Assembly: GCF_030406325.1 (NCBI RefSeq) | Contig: NZ_JAUEQY010000009.1 | Coordinates: 1 to 64,000 of the forward strand | Source: Actinomadura sp. DC4 | GTDB taxonomy: Bacteria > Actinomycetota > Actinomycetes > Streptosporangiales > Streptosporangiaceae | Reading direction: 5' to 3' | DNA: 64,000 bases | Shown: in pieces, positions 45,053 through 54,368 of the stretch | Layout: each line of letters opens with the position of its first letter | Position numbering within the stretch: the stretch's first letter is position 1 | Program-made: the position numbers and the translations under genes | Notes under the pieces: model-generated | Databases searched by the model: none | What the model saw: only the letters and a program-made list of their open reading frames with translations | Told to the model about the DNA's origin: nothing

Positions 45053-45838
45053 GTGAACGTGCCGAACCCGACCCAGACCGGGTACTCGCGCGAGGCCGTC
45101 GAGGCGGCCGTCGAGCTGCGGGGTGTGCGAAAGGTCCACGGGCGGGGCGGTTCGGCCGTGCGCGCTCTGGACATCGGTGACATCGACTTCTTCAGCGGTA
45201 CCTTCACCGCGGTGATGGGGCCGTCCGGATCGGGCAAGAGCACGCTCCTGCACTGTGCGGCGGGGCTCGACCGGCCCACCGACGGCACCGTGCGGCTCGC
45301 CGGGACCGACCTCGCCCAACTGTCCGAAACAGCCCTGACCAAGCAGCGCCGGACCCGTGTCGGGTTCGTCTTCCAGGCGTTCAACCTCGTCTCGGCGCTC
45401 AACGTACGCGAAAACATCCTGCTGCCCTCGCGGCTCGCGCACATCCGATGCGACCGCCGCCGCCTCGACGAGGTCGTACGGCGGGTCGGGCTGCAGGACC
45501 GGCTGCGGCACCGCCCGGCCCAGCTCTCCGGCGGTGAGCAGCAGCGTGTCGCCATCGCCCGCGCGCTCTCCGTACGGCCGGAGGTGATCTTCTGCGACGA
45601 GCCGACCGGCGCGCTGGACACGAGTACCGCGGCGGAGGTGCTGAGCCTGTTGCGGCAGGCGGTCGACGTCGAGCGGCAGACCGTGGTCATGGTCACCCAT
45701 GACCCGGTGGCCGCCTCGTACGCGGACCGGGTCGTGTTCCTGGCCGACGGCCGGATCGTCGACGACCTGCGCGCGCCCGGTGTCGACGCGATCGCCGAGC
45801 GGCTCGCCCACCTCGGTATGCGCGGGAGGGCGTCATGA
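45053..45838 (+). CDS. MacB/LolD-type ABC transporter ATP-binding protein
   Basis: 261 residues. Walker A GPSGSGKST (56-64), Q-loop in FVFQAFNL, signature LSGGEQQ (158-164), Walker B VIFCDEP (about 178-184) and the H-loop VTHDP are all intact. Sequence style matches the ATPases that pair with FtsX/MacB permeases to drive mechanotransmission or peptide/lipid export. GTG start after a GGGGATC-type site. The last 4 bp overlap the permease gene. Confidence 0.95.
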   Translation: MNVPNPTQTGYSREAVEAAVELRGVRKVHGRGGSAVRALDIGDIDFFSGTFTAVMGPSGSGKSTLLHCAAGLDRPTDGTVRLAGTDLAQLSETALTKQRRTRVGFVFQAFNLVSALNVRENILLPSRLAHIRCDRRRLDEVVRRVGLQDRLRHRPAQLSGGEQQRVAIARALSVRPEVIFCDEPTGALDTSTAAEVLSLLRQAVDVERQTVVMVTHDPVAASYADRVVFLADGRIVDDLRAPGVDAIAERLAHLGMRGRAS

Positions 45839-48300
45839 CGAGGATCGCCTGGCGGATGCTGGCCCAGCGTCCCGCGAGCATGATCGCGACACTGCTCGCG
45901 CTGTGGTTCGCGGTCGGCATCGTCACGACGTGCGGTGCGATGCTCGAGTCGGGGATCCGGTTCCACGGCGCGACCGCACGGTACGCCGCCGCGCCCGTGC
46001 TCGTCGCCACCACCGACATCCGCGTCACCGAGGGGCACGGCGACGACCGTGACACCGAGAGCTACCCGCTGGCCGGACGCGGAACGCTCGACCCGTCGCT
46101 GGCGGCCCGCGTCGCGGCGGCACCCGGCGTCCGTACGGTGGTCGCCGACGCGGCCGTGCCGGACCGGATCGGCACGACGCCGGTGGAGACGCACCCCTGG
46201 GCGGCGGCACGGCTCGCGCCCTTCAGCCTGACAGCGGGCGGCGCCCCTCGAAACGGTGACCAGGTCGTCCTCGACCAACGCCTCGCCGAGCGCGTCCACA
46301 CGAACCCAGGCGGCCAGGTCCACCTCGGCGCGCGTACGGTCACCGTCACGGGCATCGCCTCGGGGAACGCTCCGGAGACGGTCTTCACCGGCGGTGCCGT
46401 AAACGCCCCCCAGGTGCTCGCGGTGTTCGGCGAGCCCGGCGTCGGGGCCAAGCGCCTGGCCGACGCCGTACGCCACGCGCTCCCGCCCGAGCCCGAACGC
46501 CTGTCCGGCGCGTACCCGCGCGTCTTCCACGGCGCCGGCCGCGGCAGCGTCGAGTCGCCGGCCGTCGACAACGGGCGGGAGTTCGTCATCGCCGTGTCCA
46601 GCGTGTTCGGGGGATGCGCGCTGCTCATCGGGATCCTCGTCATCGCCGGCACGGTGGGCCTGTCGGTCAAGCAGCGGCACCGCGACATCGCCCTGCTCCG
46701 CGCGCTCGCGGCGACGCCGCGCCAGGTGCGCCGGATGGTCGTGCGCGAGGCCGCGGCCCTGGGCGTGGTGGCCGGCGCGGCGGGCGTCTGGCCGGGGCTG
46801 GCGGGCGCGCACCGGCTGCGTGAGGAGTTCGTCTCGCGCGGCATGGTGCCGGACTCCTTCCACACGCGTCTGTCATGGCTGCCGCCGTCGGTCGCCGCCG
46901 CGTCCGCCCTGCTCATCGCGGTCGTCGCGGCGTGGATCGCCAGCCTGCGCGCCAGCCGGATCAAACCCACCGAGGCGCTCGCTGAGACGGCGGTCGAGCG
47001 CGGGGGCGTCGGCCTCATCCGTACGTTCCTCGGCCTGGTCGCGCTGGCCGGCGGGGTCACCCTCTGCATCGTGTCCGCGTCGGTGTCGGGGGACAGCGCG
47101 GCCGGCGTGTCGGTGGCGACCGTGTTCACGATGGTCGTGGCCGTCGCGCTGCTGAGCCCGCTGCTGATCCGCGTGGCGGCGGCGACGTTCGGCCGGGCGC
47201 TGCGGCTCGCCGGCGTCACCGGGCGGCTGGCCGCCGCGAACACCGCGACCTCGGCGCGGCGGCTGTCGGCCGTGGTGAGCTCGCTGGTCCTCGCGGTGGC
47301 CCTGGGCGGTTCGCTGTGGTTCGTACAGACGTCGGAGCTGCACGTCGCCGCTCGGCAGAGCCGCGCCGGCGTCCTGGCCGGACACGTCGTGACCTCCGGC
47401 GTACGGCCCGAGGTGACCGCGGCGATCCGGCGCACGCCGGGCGTCGTGGCCGTCACCGGGGTGACGCACGGCCGGCTGTTCTCGCCGCGCGGCGGCATCA
47501 GCGACATGTCCGCACAGGGCGTCGACGCGGCCGACCTGGCCCAGACGATGGACCTCGGTGTCATCCGCGGCAACCTGGCCGGGCTGACCGGGGACACCGT
47601 CGCGGTCGACGAGCTCACCGCGCAGTCGCTGCACCTGCGGGTTGGCGGGGAGTTCCGCGGCTGGTTCGGCGACGGTGCGGTGGCGCGGCTGCGGGTCGTC
47701 GCCATCTACACCCGCGGCCTGGGCTTCGCGTCGATGACCGTCCCGCACGACACACTGCTCCCGCACACCACCGCGGGCCTGGACGACGCGGTCCTCGTGG
47801 CGGGCGGCGACCGGGCGGTCTCGTCCGTACGGGCCCTGCTCGGCCCCGGCGCCGTCGTGGTGGACCGCGACGCGTACCAGGTCGGACTCGGGCAGGAGCT
47901 GAAGGAGAACGCCTGGACGAACCAGATGGTCACCGGCGTGCTGCTCGTGTACGTGGTGATCGCGGCGGTGAACACGCTGGCCATGTACGCGCTGGGGCGG
48001 CGGAGGGAGTTCGCGGTGCTGCGGCTGTCCGGGACGACCCGGCCGCAGGTGTTCGGCATGGTCCGGATGGAGCAGGTCCTGCTGCTCGGCCTGTCCCTCG
48101 CGGTCGGCGCGGCGATCGCCGCGGCCACGCTCATCCCGATGGTCAAGGGCATCACCGGGTCGGCGACCCCGTACATCCCGCTCTCGGGGTGGGTGGCGGT
48201 GATCGGCGGCGTGGTCCTGCTCGGCGGCGTGTCGACATACGTGCCGGTCCGGCGGGTGCTGCGGATGCGCCCGGTCGAGGCGATCGGGCTGCGCGAGTGA
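45835..48300 (+). CDS. FtsX-family ABC transporter permease
   Basis: 821 residues. An N-terminal membrane helix (MIATLLALWFAVGIVTTCGA) and a large extracytoplasmic domain are followed by three FtsX-type helices (about 245-390), a further pair of helices, a second extracytoplasmic domain and a final three-helix FtsX block (about 690-815, VLLVYVVIAAVNTLAMYAL). This is the duplicated two-FtsX-domain arrangement common in actinomycetes. With the ATPase just upstream (ATGA overlap) it forms a complete transporter. No two-component system is next to it. The substrate is unknown; peptide antibiotic resistance or lipoprotein release are family roles. Confidence 0.92.
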   Translation: MTRIAWRMLAQRPASMIATLLALWFAVGIVTTCGAMLESGIRFHGATARYAAAPVLVATTDIRVTEGHGDDRDTESYPLAGRGTLDPSLAARVAAAPGVRTVVADAAVPDRIGTTPVETHPWAAARLAPFSLTAGGAPRNGDQVVLDQRLAERVHTNPGGQVHLGARTVTVTGIASGNAPETVFTGGAVNAPQVLAVFGEPGVGAKRLADAVRHALPPEPERLSGAYPRVFHGAGRGSVESPAVDNGREFVIAVSSVFGGCALLIGILVIAGTVGLSVKQRHRDIALLRALAATPRQVRRMVVREAAALGVVAGAAGVWPGLAGAHRLREEFVSRGMVPDSFHTRLSWLPPSVAAASALLIAVVAAWIASLRASRIKPTEALAETAVERGGVGLIRTFLGLVALAGGVTLCIVSASVSGDSAAGVSVATVFTMVVAVALLSPLLIRVAAATFGRALRLAGVTGRLAAANTATSARRLSAVVSSLVLAVALGGSLWFVQTSELHVAARQSRAGVLAGHVVTSGVRPEVTAAIRRTPGVVAVTGVTHGRLFSPRGGISDMSAQGVDAADLAQTMDLGVIRGNLAGLTGDTVAVDELTAQSLHLRVGGEFRGWFGDGAVARLRVVAIYTRGLGFASMTVPHDTLLPHTTAGLDDAVLVAGGDRAVSSVRALLGPGAVVVDRDAYQVGLGQELKENAWTNQMVTGVLLVYVVIAAVNTLAMYALGRRREFAVLRLSGTTRPQVFGMVRMEQVLLLGLSLAVGAAIAAATLIPMVKGITGSATPYIPLSGWVAVIGGVVLLGGVSTYVPVRRVLRMRPVEAIGLRE

Positions 48301-48304
48301 GGCG

Positions 48305-49318
48305 CTACGGCGTGACCCAGTCGCGCCGGTACGCCGACCAGTCGGCGTCGGTGGCCGCGAAGTCGACGTACAGGGCGACGCCGAAGTCCTGCCGGGGGTT
48401 CCCGCCGAGGGCGAGCCGTACGCCTCGTACGGCGGCGCCCACCGTCTCGGCGGAGGCGTGGTGCCCCCAGTCGTCGGTGTGGTAGGCCGGGAGACCCATC
48501 AGCAGGCCGGTCGCCGACGGCACGTTCCGCAGCGCCAGGTCGGTCTGGCGGCGCACGTACCCGCCGTAGAGGGACCGGAGCGGAAGGGCCGTGTCGTAGC
48601 TCATGATCGCGATCTGGTCGACGCGGCGGGCGACCTGACGCAGGTAACCGGGCGTCCACCACTTGTTGTGCCCGACGATCGCGTTGCCCGCTGAGGTGAG
48701 CCCGGCGACGGGCTCGACGTGATGGGAGGCGATCGAGACGACGCGGGCGCGCCGGTGGGCCATGGCGGCGGTGGCGTCCAGCAGCGCGAGGAGCCCGCGG
48801 TCGCCGTCCGGGACGGGTTCGAAGTCGAAGTGCACGCCGTCGAAGCCCTTGTCCAGCACCTGCCGCGCGGAGGTGACGACGCGCGTGCGCGTCGAGGCGT
48901 CGTCGAGGTCGAGATCCCCCTTCGCCCGGCCGACCTGCTGGCCGAGCCACGCCTGGACCCGTACGCCGGGTATCGCGGTCCGCAGGGCGCGTACCGCCCA
49001 GGCCGCCTGCGGGGACTTGGCCGGGTCCAGCGAGCCGTCGCCGTCGAGGGGGCCCGCGTGCACGTACAGGTCACGGATGCCCGTGCCGCGGATCCGCCCG
49101 GCGAGGGCTGCCACGTCCGCGTCCGTACGGCGGCCGTCCACCCAGGCGTGACCGAGCCAGACCGCGTCGTGCCCTCGGGTACGCGCCCGGGCGTCCGGGG
49201 TCCCGGTGTCCTCCAGCCGCAACGCGGTCCCGGCGGCCACCGGCGCCAGCAGGACCAGGGCGATCACGACGGCCGTGATCCGTACCCGGCGCCGGCGCCA
49301 CAGCGGACTTTTTCCCAT
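48305..49318 (-). CDS. Membrane-anchored GH18-like glycosidase-fold protein
   Basis: 337 residues. An N-terminal membrane anchor or uncleaved signal (RITAVVIALVLLAPVAAGTA) precedes a TIM barrel. FDGVHFDFEPVPDG matches the GH18 active-site strand DxxDxDxE in relaxed form (DGVHFDFE), and MSYD and the later YVDFAATDADW are at positions where GH18 barrels close the active site. It may bind or cleave an amino-sugar polymer outside the membrane; catalytic activity is uncertain because only part of the motif is kept. It is transcribed towards the permease gene with 4 bp between stops. Confidence 0.7.
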   Translation of the reverse strand: MGKSPLWRRRRVRITAVVIALVLLAPVAAGTALRLEDTGTPDARARTRGHDAVWLGHAWVDGRRTDADVAALAGRIRGTGIRDLYVHAGPLDGDGSLDPAKSPQAAWAVRALRTAIPGVRVQAWLGQQVGRAKGDLDLDDASTRTRVVTSARQVLDKGFDGVHFDFEPVPDGDRGLLALLDATAAMAHRRARVVSIASHHVEPVAGLTSAGNAIVGHNKWWTPGYLRQVARRVDQIAIMSYDTALPLRSLYGGYVRRQTDLALRNVPSATGLLMGLPAYHTDDWGHHASAETVGAAVRGVRLALGGNPRQDFGVALYVDFAATDADWSAYRRDWVTP

Positions 49319-49337
49319 ATGCCGTATGACGCCATAT
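49317..49337. repeat. Imperfect inverted repeat at the GH18-like gene start
   Basis: ATATGCCGT-ATG-ACGCCATAT, 9-bp arms with one mismatch, spans the start codon of the GH18-like gene (49318). It could be an operator or an mRNA hairpin over the start. Confidence 0.4.
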
Positions 49338-49349
49338 CGGGGGAAATGT

Positions 49350-50150
49350 TTACAGTCGTCGCAGGCAGGTCGTACTCGGGTAGTGGTTGATGTCGATGGC
49401 CGAGTCCGTGGACTTCGCCGGGCAGTGCGTGAGCACGGTCGCGACGACCCTCGCCCAGGCGGACTCGGCGTCGCAGTCGATCGTGTCGAGGCCGAGGCTC
49501 ATGGTGCCCAGGGGTGCGTTGAAGGTCGCCGGCTTCTTGACGCACTCGCCGTTCTCGAAGGCCGGTCCGGGGTCCAGGACGTTCGCGCCCTCGCCGTGGC
49601 AGATGACCGGCCGCTTCTCGTCCTCGCGGCGGGTCGTGAAGTAGCCGTCGAGATGGCCCTGGTCGTCATGGCACTGTGACTTCTTGCGCAGGAAGCTCCT
49701 GATCTTGCCGGGGCCCTGGCGGTCGTAGCAGGGCCGCTCCTTCGGCTCGGCGTCGTCGTCGCTGTAGATGCAGTCGCCGACGCGAAGGATGCCGCCGCCC
49801 TTGCCGGGGTCGGCGGGGTGCGGCGCGGCGACGTTGCGGACGCAGACCGCGCCGCCGGCCGGGGCCTGGATAGTGCCGTCGGTACGGCTCGGGCAGTCCC
49901 GTAGGTGGGTGACGACCTTGATGATCTGGCCCGCGGCGCCGGGGGCGGTGCAGGGGAGGGCGGCCGAGGGGCCGGTGGGTTCGGTGTCGCCCTCGAACGA
50001 CGCGGTGACGCACTGGCCCGCGACCCATTCGGCGGTCGGGCTCGGCGCGGCCTTCGCGACGGTGGGACGGGGGGACTCGTCGGTCGAGGCGGGAGCACTG
50101 GAGCAGGCGGTGAGCAGCCCGGCGACGACCGATAACGGGAGCAGGCGCAC
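49350..50150 (-). CDS. Cysteine-rich secreted lipoprotein
   Basis: 266 residues. The N-terminus MRLLPLSVVAGLLTACSS is a lipoprotein signal with lipobox LTAC (Cys16). The mature part is Thr/Ser/Pro-rich for 30 residues, then a domain with about ten cysteines (GQCVTASF, LPCTAP, VGDCIYSD, ERPCYDR, and the closing CLRRL) that probably form disulfides. The pattern WVAGQCV...C is like the repeated cysteine modules of actinobacterial septum-formation-like extracytoplasmic domains. Function unknown. GTG start with AAGGGCGG upstream. The GH18-like gene follows at 31 bp and may be cotranscribed. Confidence 0.75.
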   Translation of the reverse strand: MRLLPLSVVAGLLTACSSAPASTDESPRPTVAKAAPSPTAEWVAGQCVTASFEGDTEPTGPSAALPCTAPGAAGQIIKVVTHLRDCPSRTDGTIQAPAGGAVCVRNVAAPHPADPGKGGGILRVGDCIYSDDDAEPKERPCYDRQGPGKIRSFLRKKSQCHDDQGHLDGYFTTRREDEKRPVICHGEGANVLDPGPAFENGECVKKPATFNAPLGTMSLGLDTIDCDAESAWARVVATVLTHCPAKSTDSAIDINHYPSTTCLRRL

Positions 50151-50262
50151 GTCGTACCGCCCTTGGTTCTCTGCCGTATAAGGATCTTCAGTGTCGGGCC
50201 GATGCCCCCGGCGCGCAACCGGCGATGCGGCCGGAGGAATCCCGGCCGCATCGCATGCGAGG

Positions 50263-51297
50263 TCAGGGCAGTTCGTAGTTCTCGTTGAGGGCGGCGCCGG
50301 CCTCGGGGTGGGTCTGGTCGTAGCCGCGCGCGTCGCACTGGAGGCCGCCGACGACGCAGTGGTCGACCAGCGCCTTCTGGGTCGCCGGGTCCCACGCGTT
50401 GAAGAAGTCGTAGTGGAACGAGTAGCCCCGTCCGCTCGACAGGCGGACCTGGGACATGTCGCCGGACACCGGGAAGGCCATCTTGAACTCGATCATCGGC
50501 AGGGCGACCGGGTGGTCGTCGGGGCAGATGCCGTTCACCGGGTAGGCCATGTGGCTCTTGTGGTCGGGCACGTCGAGGTATCGGCCGTCCCAGCAGCTCG
50601 GTGCCTGGTAGCGAACGTTGAGCTGGGTGCCGGCCGGGCACGTCGGCGGGATGTCGGCGTTCTTGAAGCTGTTGCCGCACTCCCAGCCCTCGACCGTGCC
50701 GGGGTTGTGCATGAACTGGTCGGCGGTGGCCGTCGGGCTGCCGACGACGAACCGCAGGCCCTTGGGGAACGGCCGTACGCTCGTGTAGTCGAGCACGCCG
50801 GTCTTGTAGTAGATGACCTGCGGGAAGTTCGGCGTGACGAGCGTGCTCCCGTTGTACATCGTCGGCACCCAGTAGCCGGACTTGTCGCCCGGGGCCCGGC
50901 ATGTGGTGCCGCCCGCGCTCAGCGACGCGGTGGTGCTGTTCGCGGCGGTGGTCGTGTTGCCCATGAACGTGTGGTCGTGGGAGGCGCCGGGCTGGCCCGC
51001 GTAGACGATCGGGTCGTCCGGCTGGTGGTGGGTGTAGGCGCAGTTCGCCTGGAACTCGTGGAAGTAGCGGTGCGGCGGATCACCGTGCGAGGGGACGACG
51101 CCGGTCACGGGCGGATTGGCGGGGATGTATCCGTCGCCGTCCGGGTCGTCGCCGGAGGGCACCGGTACCGCGTGATGGCCGGCGTGTGCCGCCGGGACCG
51201 TGTACGCGGCGTGGCCGAGCGGCAGCATGCCCACCGTGACGGGGGCGAGGGCGGCGGCCAGCAGACCGCCGAAGAGCAGGGACGATTTTCGTGCCAT
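50263..51297 (-). CDS. Secreted DUF1996 protein
   Basis: 344 residues with a signal peptide (about 1-31, LLAAALAPVTVGMLPLGHAA). The DUF1996 landmarks are present: PHRYFHEFQANC, the His-rich SHDHTFMGNTTT, WVPTMYNG, YYKTG, FPKGLRFVVG and GWECG, then HKSHMAYP. The family is found in secreted fungal and actinobacterial proteins, often beside carbohydrate-active enzymes, but its biochemical role is not established. Its promoter carries the LacI palindrome at 51362-51375, so it belongs to the same regulon as the divergent glycosidase gene. Confidence 0.88.
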   Translation of the reverse strand: MARKSSLLFGGLLAAALAPVTVGMLPLGHAAYTVPAAHAGHHAVPVPSGDDPDGDGYIPANPPVTGVVPSHGDPPHRYFHEFQANCAYTHHQPDDPIVYAGQPGASHDHTFMGNTTTAANSTTASLSAGGTTCRAPGDKSGYWVPTMYNGSTLVTPNFPQVIYYKTGVLDYTSVRPFPKGLRFVVGSPTATADQFMHNPGTVEGWECGNSFKNADIPPTCPAGTQLNVRYQAPSCWDGRYLDVPDHKSHMAYPVNGICPDDHPVALPMIEFKMAFPVSGDMSQVRLSSGRGYSFHYDFFNAWDPATQKALVDHCVVGGLQCDARGYDQTHPEAGAALNENYELP

Positions 51298-51361
51298 GCG
51301 GGACCTCCCGAGGAGCCGTGCGGAGGAGTACGGCGTCCTGGTCTTGGTCGAAAGAGGCGGG

Positions 51362-51375
51362 GGAGAGCGCTCTCC
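51362..51375. promoter_or_regulatory. LacI operator, copy 1 (DUF1996 promoter)
   Basis: GGAGAGCGCTCTCC, a perfect 14-bp palindrome about 65 bp before the DUF1996 start and just downstream of its -10. Its core GAGCGCTC is that of CebR-type LacI sites. Confidence 0.8.
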
Positions 51376-51386
51376 GAGGTGGCCTG

Positions 51387-51416
51387 AGTGTGACGTGGCT
51401 CATGACGGGCTGTCAA
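51387..51416 (-). promoter_or_regulatory. Promoter of the DUF1996 gene
   Basis: On the minus strand TTGACA (51416-51411) and CACACT (51392-51387) are 18 nt apart. The operator 51362-51375 starts about 11 nt after the -10, so a bound repressor would cover the transcription start. Confidence 0.5.
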
Positions 51417-51457
51417 GACCGAGTTTCGTTCGTCTGGGCCGGGAGGTCGCTGGGCTC

Positions 51458-51486
51458 TTGACAGCTTCGCGCTCGACGGTCAGCCT
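51458..51486 (+). promoter_or_regulatory. Promoter of the secreted glycosidase gene
   Basis: TTGACA (51458-51463) and CAGCCT (51481-51486) are 17 nt apart, with operator copy 2 beginning 7 nt after the -10, at the expected start point of transcription. Confidence 0.5.
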
Positions 51487-51493
51487 CGGGGCT

Positions 51494-51507
51494 GGAGAGC
51501 GCTCTCC
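51494..51507. promoter_or_regulatory. LacI operator, copy 2 (glycosidase promoter)
   Basis: Second perfect copy of GGAGAGCGCTCTCC, 32 bp before the glycosidase ATG, between its -10 and the ribosome binding site. Confidence 0.8.
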
Positions 51508-51539
51508 TCGCCCCGCGAGCCCCGTATCGAGGAGAGACC

Positions 51540-53273
51540 ATGCACCCTGCCCGCAGTCCCGGGGGACGCCGACGCGTCGCCGCGCTCATCGGCCTCATCG
51601 GGGCGGCCTTCGTCACCGTGCCCCTCGCGTCGCCGGCCTCGGCGGCCGGCAGCGTGGTCAAGGTGACCGGCGGCCAGGGGAACTGGCAGTTGCAGGTCAA
51701 CGGCGCGCCGTACGTCGTCAAGGGTCTCACCTGGGGGCCCGCGGTCGCGGACGCCGAGACGTACATGCCGGACCTGGCGTCGATGGGCGTCAACACGATC
51801 CGTACCTGGGGGACGGACGGCACCTCAAAGCCGCTGCTCGACTCCGCGGCGGCGCACGGCGTGAAGGTCGTCGCCGGCTTCTGGCTGCAACCGGGCGGTG
51901 GGCCCGGCAGCGGCGGGTGCGTCGACTACGTCACCGACTCCACGTACAAGTCGAACATGCTGGCCGAGATCGCCAAGTGGGTGACCACGTACAAGGACAA
52001 CCCGGGCGTGCTGCTGTGGAACGTCGGCAACGAGTCCGTCCTCGGCATGCAGAACTGCTTCTCCGGCTCCGCGCTGGAGAACGAGCGCAAGGCCTACACG
52101 AGCTTCGTCAACGACGTCGCCGTCAAGATCCACGGCATCGACGCGAACCACCCCGTCACCTCGACCGACGCGTGGACCGGCGCCTGGCCGTACTACAAGG
52201 CCAACAGTCCCGCCCTCGACCTGTACGCGGTCAACTCCTACAACGGCGTCTGCGCCGTGAAGCAGACGTGGATCGACGGCGGCTACACCAAGCCGTACAT
52301 CATCACCGAGACCGGCCCGGCCGGCGAGTGGGAGGTGCCGAACGACGCGAACGGCGTGCCGAGCGAGCCGGCCGACCAGGCCAAGGCGGCCGGGTACACC
52401 AACGCCTGGAACTGCGTCAAGGCCCACCCCGGGGTCGCGCTCGGCGCCACGATGTTCCACTACGGCACCGAGCAGGACTTCGGCGGCGTGTGGTTCAACC
52501 TCATCCCCGGCGGTCTCAAGCGGCTGTCCTACTACACGGTCCGGCAGGCGTACGGCGGCTCGGCCCCGGTCAACACCCCGCCCGTGATCTCGAACATGGC
52601 CGTCTCCTCCAGCGTGGCCGCGGGGCAGCCGTTCGACGTCACGGCCTCCGTACGGGACCCGCAGAACGATCCGGTCAGCTACACGATCAAGGTCAGCGGG
52701 AAGTACGCCACCGGGGACGCGACGCTGGTCAACGCCTCCTTCACTCAGACGGGCAGCGGGTCGTTCCGCGTGACGGCGCCGCAGGCCCTCGGCGTCTGGA
52801 AGGTCTACATCTTCGCCCAGGACGGCAAGGGCAACGTCGGCGTCGAGACGAAGTCGTTCCGCGTCGTGCCGCCTCCGGTCGGCGGTACGAATTTCGCGCG
52901 CGGCCGGCCGGCCACCGCCTCGTCGTACCAGCCGTACGAGAACCTCGTGCCCGGCAATGTGACCGACGGCGACCTGACCACGCGCTGGGCGAGCGACTGG
53001 AGCGACCCGCAGTGGATCCAGGTCGACCTCGGCTCGGTCCATGCGTTCAATCATGTCCAGTTGGTCTGGGAGTCCGCGTACGCGAAGACCTACACGATCC
53101 AGGCCTCCGACAACGGGACCGACTGGCGGACGGTCTCCTCGACCTCGGCCGGTGACGGCGGTGTGGACGACTTCGCGGTCGGCGGCTCGGGCCGGTACGT
53201 GCGGGTGAACGGCACGCAGCGCGGTACGGGCTGGGGTTACTCGCTGTACGAGCTGGGGGTCTATGGGAGCTGA
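51540..53273 (+). CDS. Secreted TIM-barrel glycoside hydrolase with C-terminal discoidin module
   Basis: 577 residues. A signal peptide ends near ASAAGS (residue 36). The barrel (about 40-340) resembles clan-A GH2/GH5/GH72 enzymes: GVNTIRTWG, VLLWNVGNES (acid/base Glu) and YIITETGPAGEW (nucleophile Glu). An immunoglobulin-like domain (about 350-450, VISNMAVSSSVAAGQPFDV) and an F5/8 type C carbohydrate-binding module (about 455-577, TDGDLTTRWASDWSDPQWI) follow. It probably cleaves a beta-glucan or beta-mannan. GAGGAGAG lies 2-3 nt before the ATG. Repressed through operator copy 2 by the LacI protein encoded just downstream. Confidence 0.9.
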   Translation: MHPARSPGGRRRVAALIGLIGAAFVTVPLASPASAAGSVVKVTGGQGNWQLQVNGAPYVVKGLTWGPAVADAETYMPDLASMGVNTIRTWGTDGTSKPLLDSAAAHGVKVVAGFWLQPGGGPGSGGCVDYVTDSTYKSNMLAEIAKWVTTYKDNPGVLLWNVGNESVLGMQNCFSGSALENERKAYTSFVNDVAVKIHGIDANHPVTSTDAWTGAWPYYKANSPALDLYAVNSYNGVCAVKQTWIDGGYTKPYIITETGPAGEWEVPNDANGVPSEPADQAKAAGYTNAWNCVKAHPGVALGATMFHYGTEQDFGGVWFNLIPGGLKRLSYYTVRQAYGGSAPVNTPPVISNMAVSSSVAAGQPFDVTASVRDPQNDPVSYTIKVSGKYATGDATLVNASFTQTGSGSFRVTAPQALGVWKVYIFAQDGKGNVGVETKSFRVVPPPVGGTNFARGRPATASSYQPYENLVPGNVTDGDLTTRWASDWSDPQWIQVDLGSVHAFNHVQLVWESAYAKTYTIQASDNGTDWRTVSSTSAGDGGVDDFAVGGSGRYVRVNGTQRGTGWGYSLYELGVYGS

Positions 53274-53286
53274 GCGTGCCTGAGAG

Positions 53287-54348
53287 TTAGGCGCTGTGCC
53301 GTATGACGAGGGTGGGCTCGAAGACCACCGAGGTCACCCGCCGGTCCGGCCGGTCGAGCGTGGCGAGCAGGAGGCCGGCCATCTCGGCCGCCATGTTCTC
53401 GACCGGCTGGCGCACGGTGGTGAGCTGCGGGCGGCAGGCCAGCGCCGCGCTGCTGTCGTCGAAACCGACCACGGCGACGTCGTCCGGTACGCGGTGACCG
53501 GCCTCGCGCAGCACGAGGATGGCGCCCTGGGCCATGAGGTCGTTGGCCGCGAAGACGCCGTCGACGTCCGGGTGCTCGACCAGGAGGCGTTCCATGGCCG
53601 TCATCCCGCTGCCGAGGGTGAAGTTGCCCTCGACCACCGGGACGTACGGGCGGCCGTGCCCGGCCATCGCGCTCTGGAACCCGGCGAGCCGGTCCTGGCT
53701 GGCCGGCACGTCGAGCGGACCGGCGATGGTGGCGACGCGCTCGCAGCCGCGGGCCACGAGGTGGTCCGCGGCGAGCCGGCCGCCGTCCTGGTGGGCGCAG
53801 TCGACGTAGCTGATCGGCAGCGGGCGGGCCGGCCGCGCGAACAGGACCGCCGGCTGGCCGGCCTCGGTGAGCATGCGGGGGAGCGGGTCCTCGGCGTGGG
53901 TGGAGACGAGCAGGGCGCCGTCGGCGTTGCCCTGCCGGAGGAAGGCGAGAACCTGCTGACGGGCGTCGGCGGTGTCGGCGAGCATCAGAACCGGATGAAT
54001 GCCGCGCGGGCGTAGATAGCCCACGATGCCGCCGACGACCCGGCCGAAGAACGGGTCGCCGAAGATCTGCTTGGTGGAGAAGCCGTCCTCGCCGATCTCG
54101 TCCTCTTCCCCGGCGCCGGAGACGACGAGGGCGACCGACCCGACGCGTCGCGTCACGAGGGAGCGGGCGGCGTTGTTGGGGACGTAGCCGGTGACGGCCA
54201 CCGCCCGGCGGACGGTCTCCTGGATCTCCGGATCGACGTTGCGCACGCCGTTGACCACCCGCGACACCGTCGCGCGTGAGACCCCCGCCACCCGGGCCAC
54301 GTCCTCCAGAGTGGGAGGCCCCGACACCCGGATGGGCTCGTCGCTCAT
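53287..54348 (-). CDS. LacI family transcriptional repressor
   Basis: 353 residues. The N-terminal HTH and hinge read PTLEDVARVAGVSRATVSRV then VRRAVAVTGYVPNNAARSL, the invariant LacI pattern. The rest is a periplasmic-binding-protein-like effector domain ending with ACRPQLTTVRQPVENMA. It most likely senses a sugar released by the secreted glycosidase. It has an operator of the same sequence overlapping its own promoter (54369-54382) and a TATAAA -10 (54356-54361) 7 nt before its ATG, so it represses itself as well as the two genes at 51.3-51.5 kb. Confidence 0.95.
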   Translation of the reverse strand: MSDEPIRVSGPPTLEDVARVAGVSRATVSRVVNGVRNVDPEIQETVRRAVAVTGYVPNNAARSLVTRRVGSVALVVSGAGEEDEIGEDGFSTKQIFGDPFFGRVVGGIVGYLRPRGIHPVLMLADTADARQQVLAFLRQGNADGALLVSTHAEDPLPRMLTEAGQPAVLFARPARPLPISYVDCAHQDGGRLAADHLVARGCERVATIAGPLDVPASQDRLAGFQSAMAGHGRPYVPVVEGNFTLGSGMTAMERLLVEHPDVDGVFAANDLMAQGAILVLREAGHRVPDDVAVVGFDDSSAALACRPQLTTVRQPVENMAAEMAGLLLATLDRPDRRVTSVVFEPTLVIRHSA

Positions 54349-54355
54349 GCCGGTC

Positions 54356-54361
54356 TTTATA
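54356..54361 (-). promoter_or_regulatory. -10 box of the lacI gene (leaderless)
   Basis: TATAAA on the minus strand, 7 nt before the ATG at 54348 and 7 nt downstream of operator copy 3. Confidence 0.5.
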
Positions 54362-54368
54362 GCACGGA

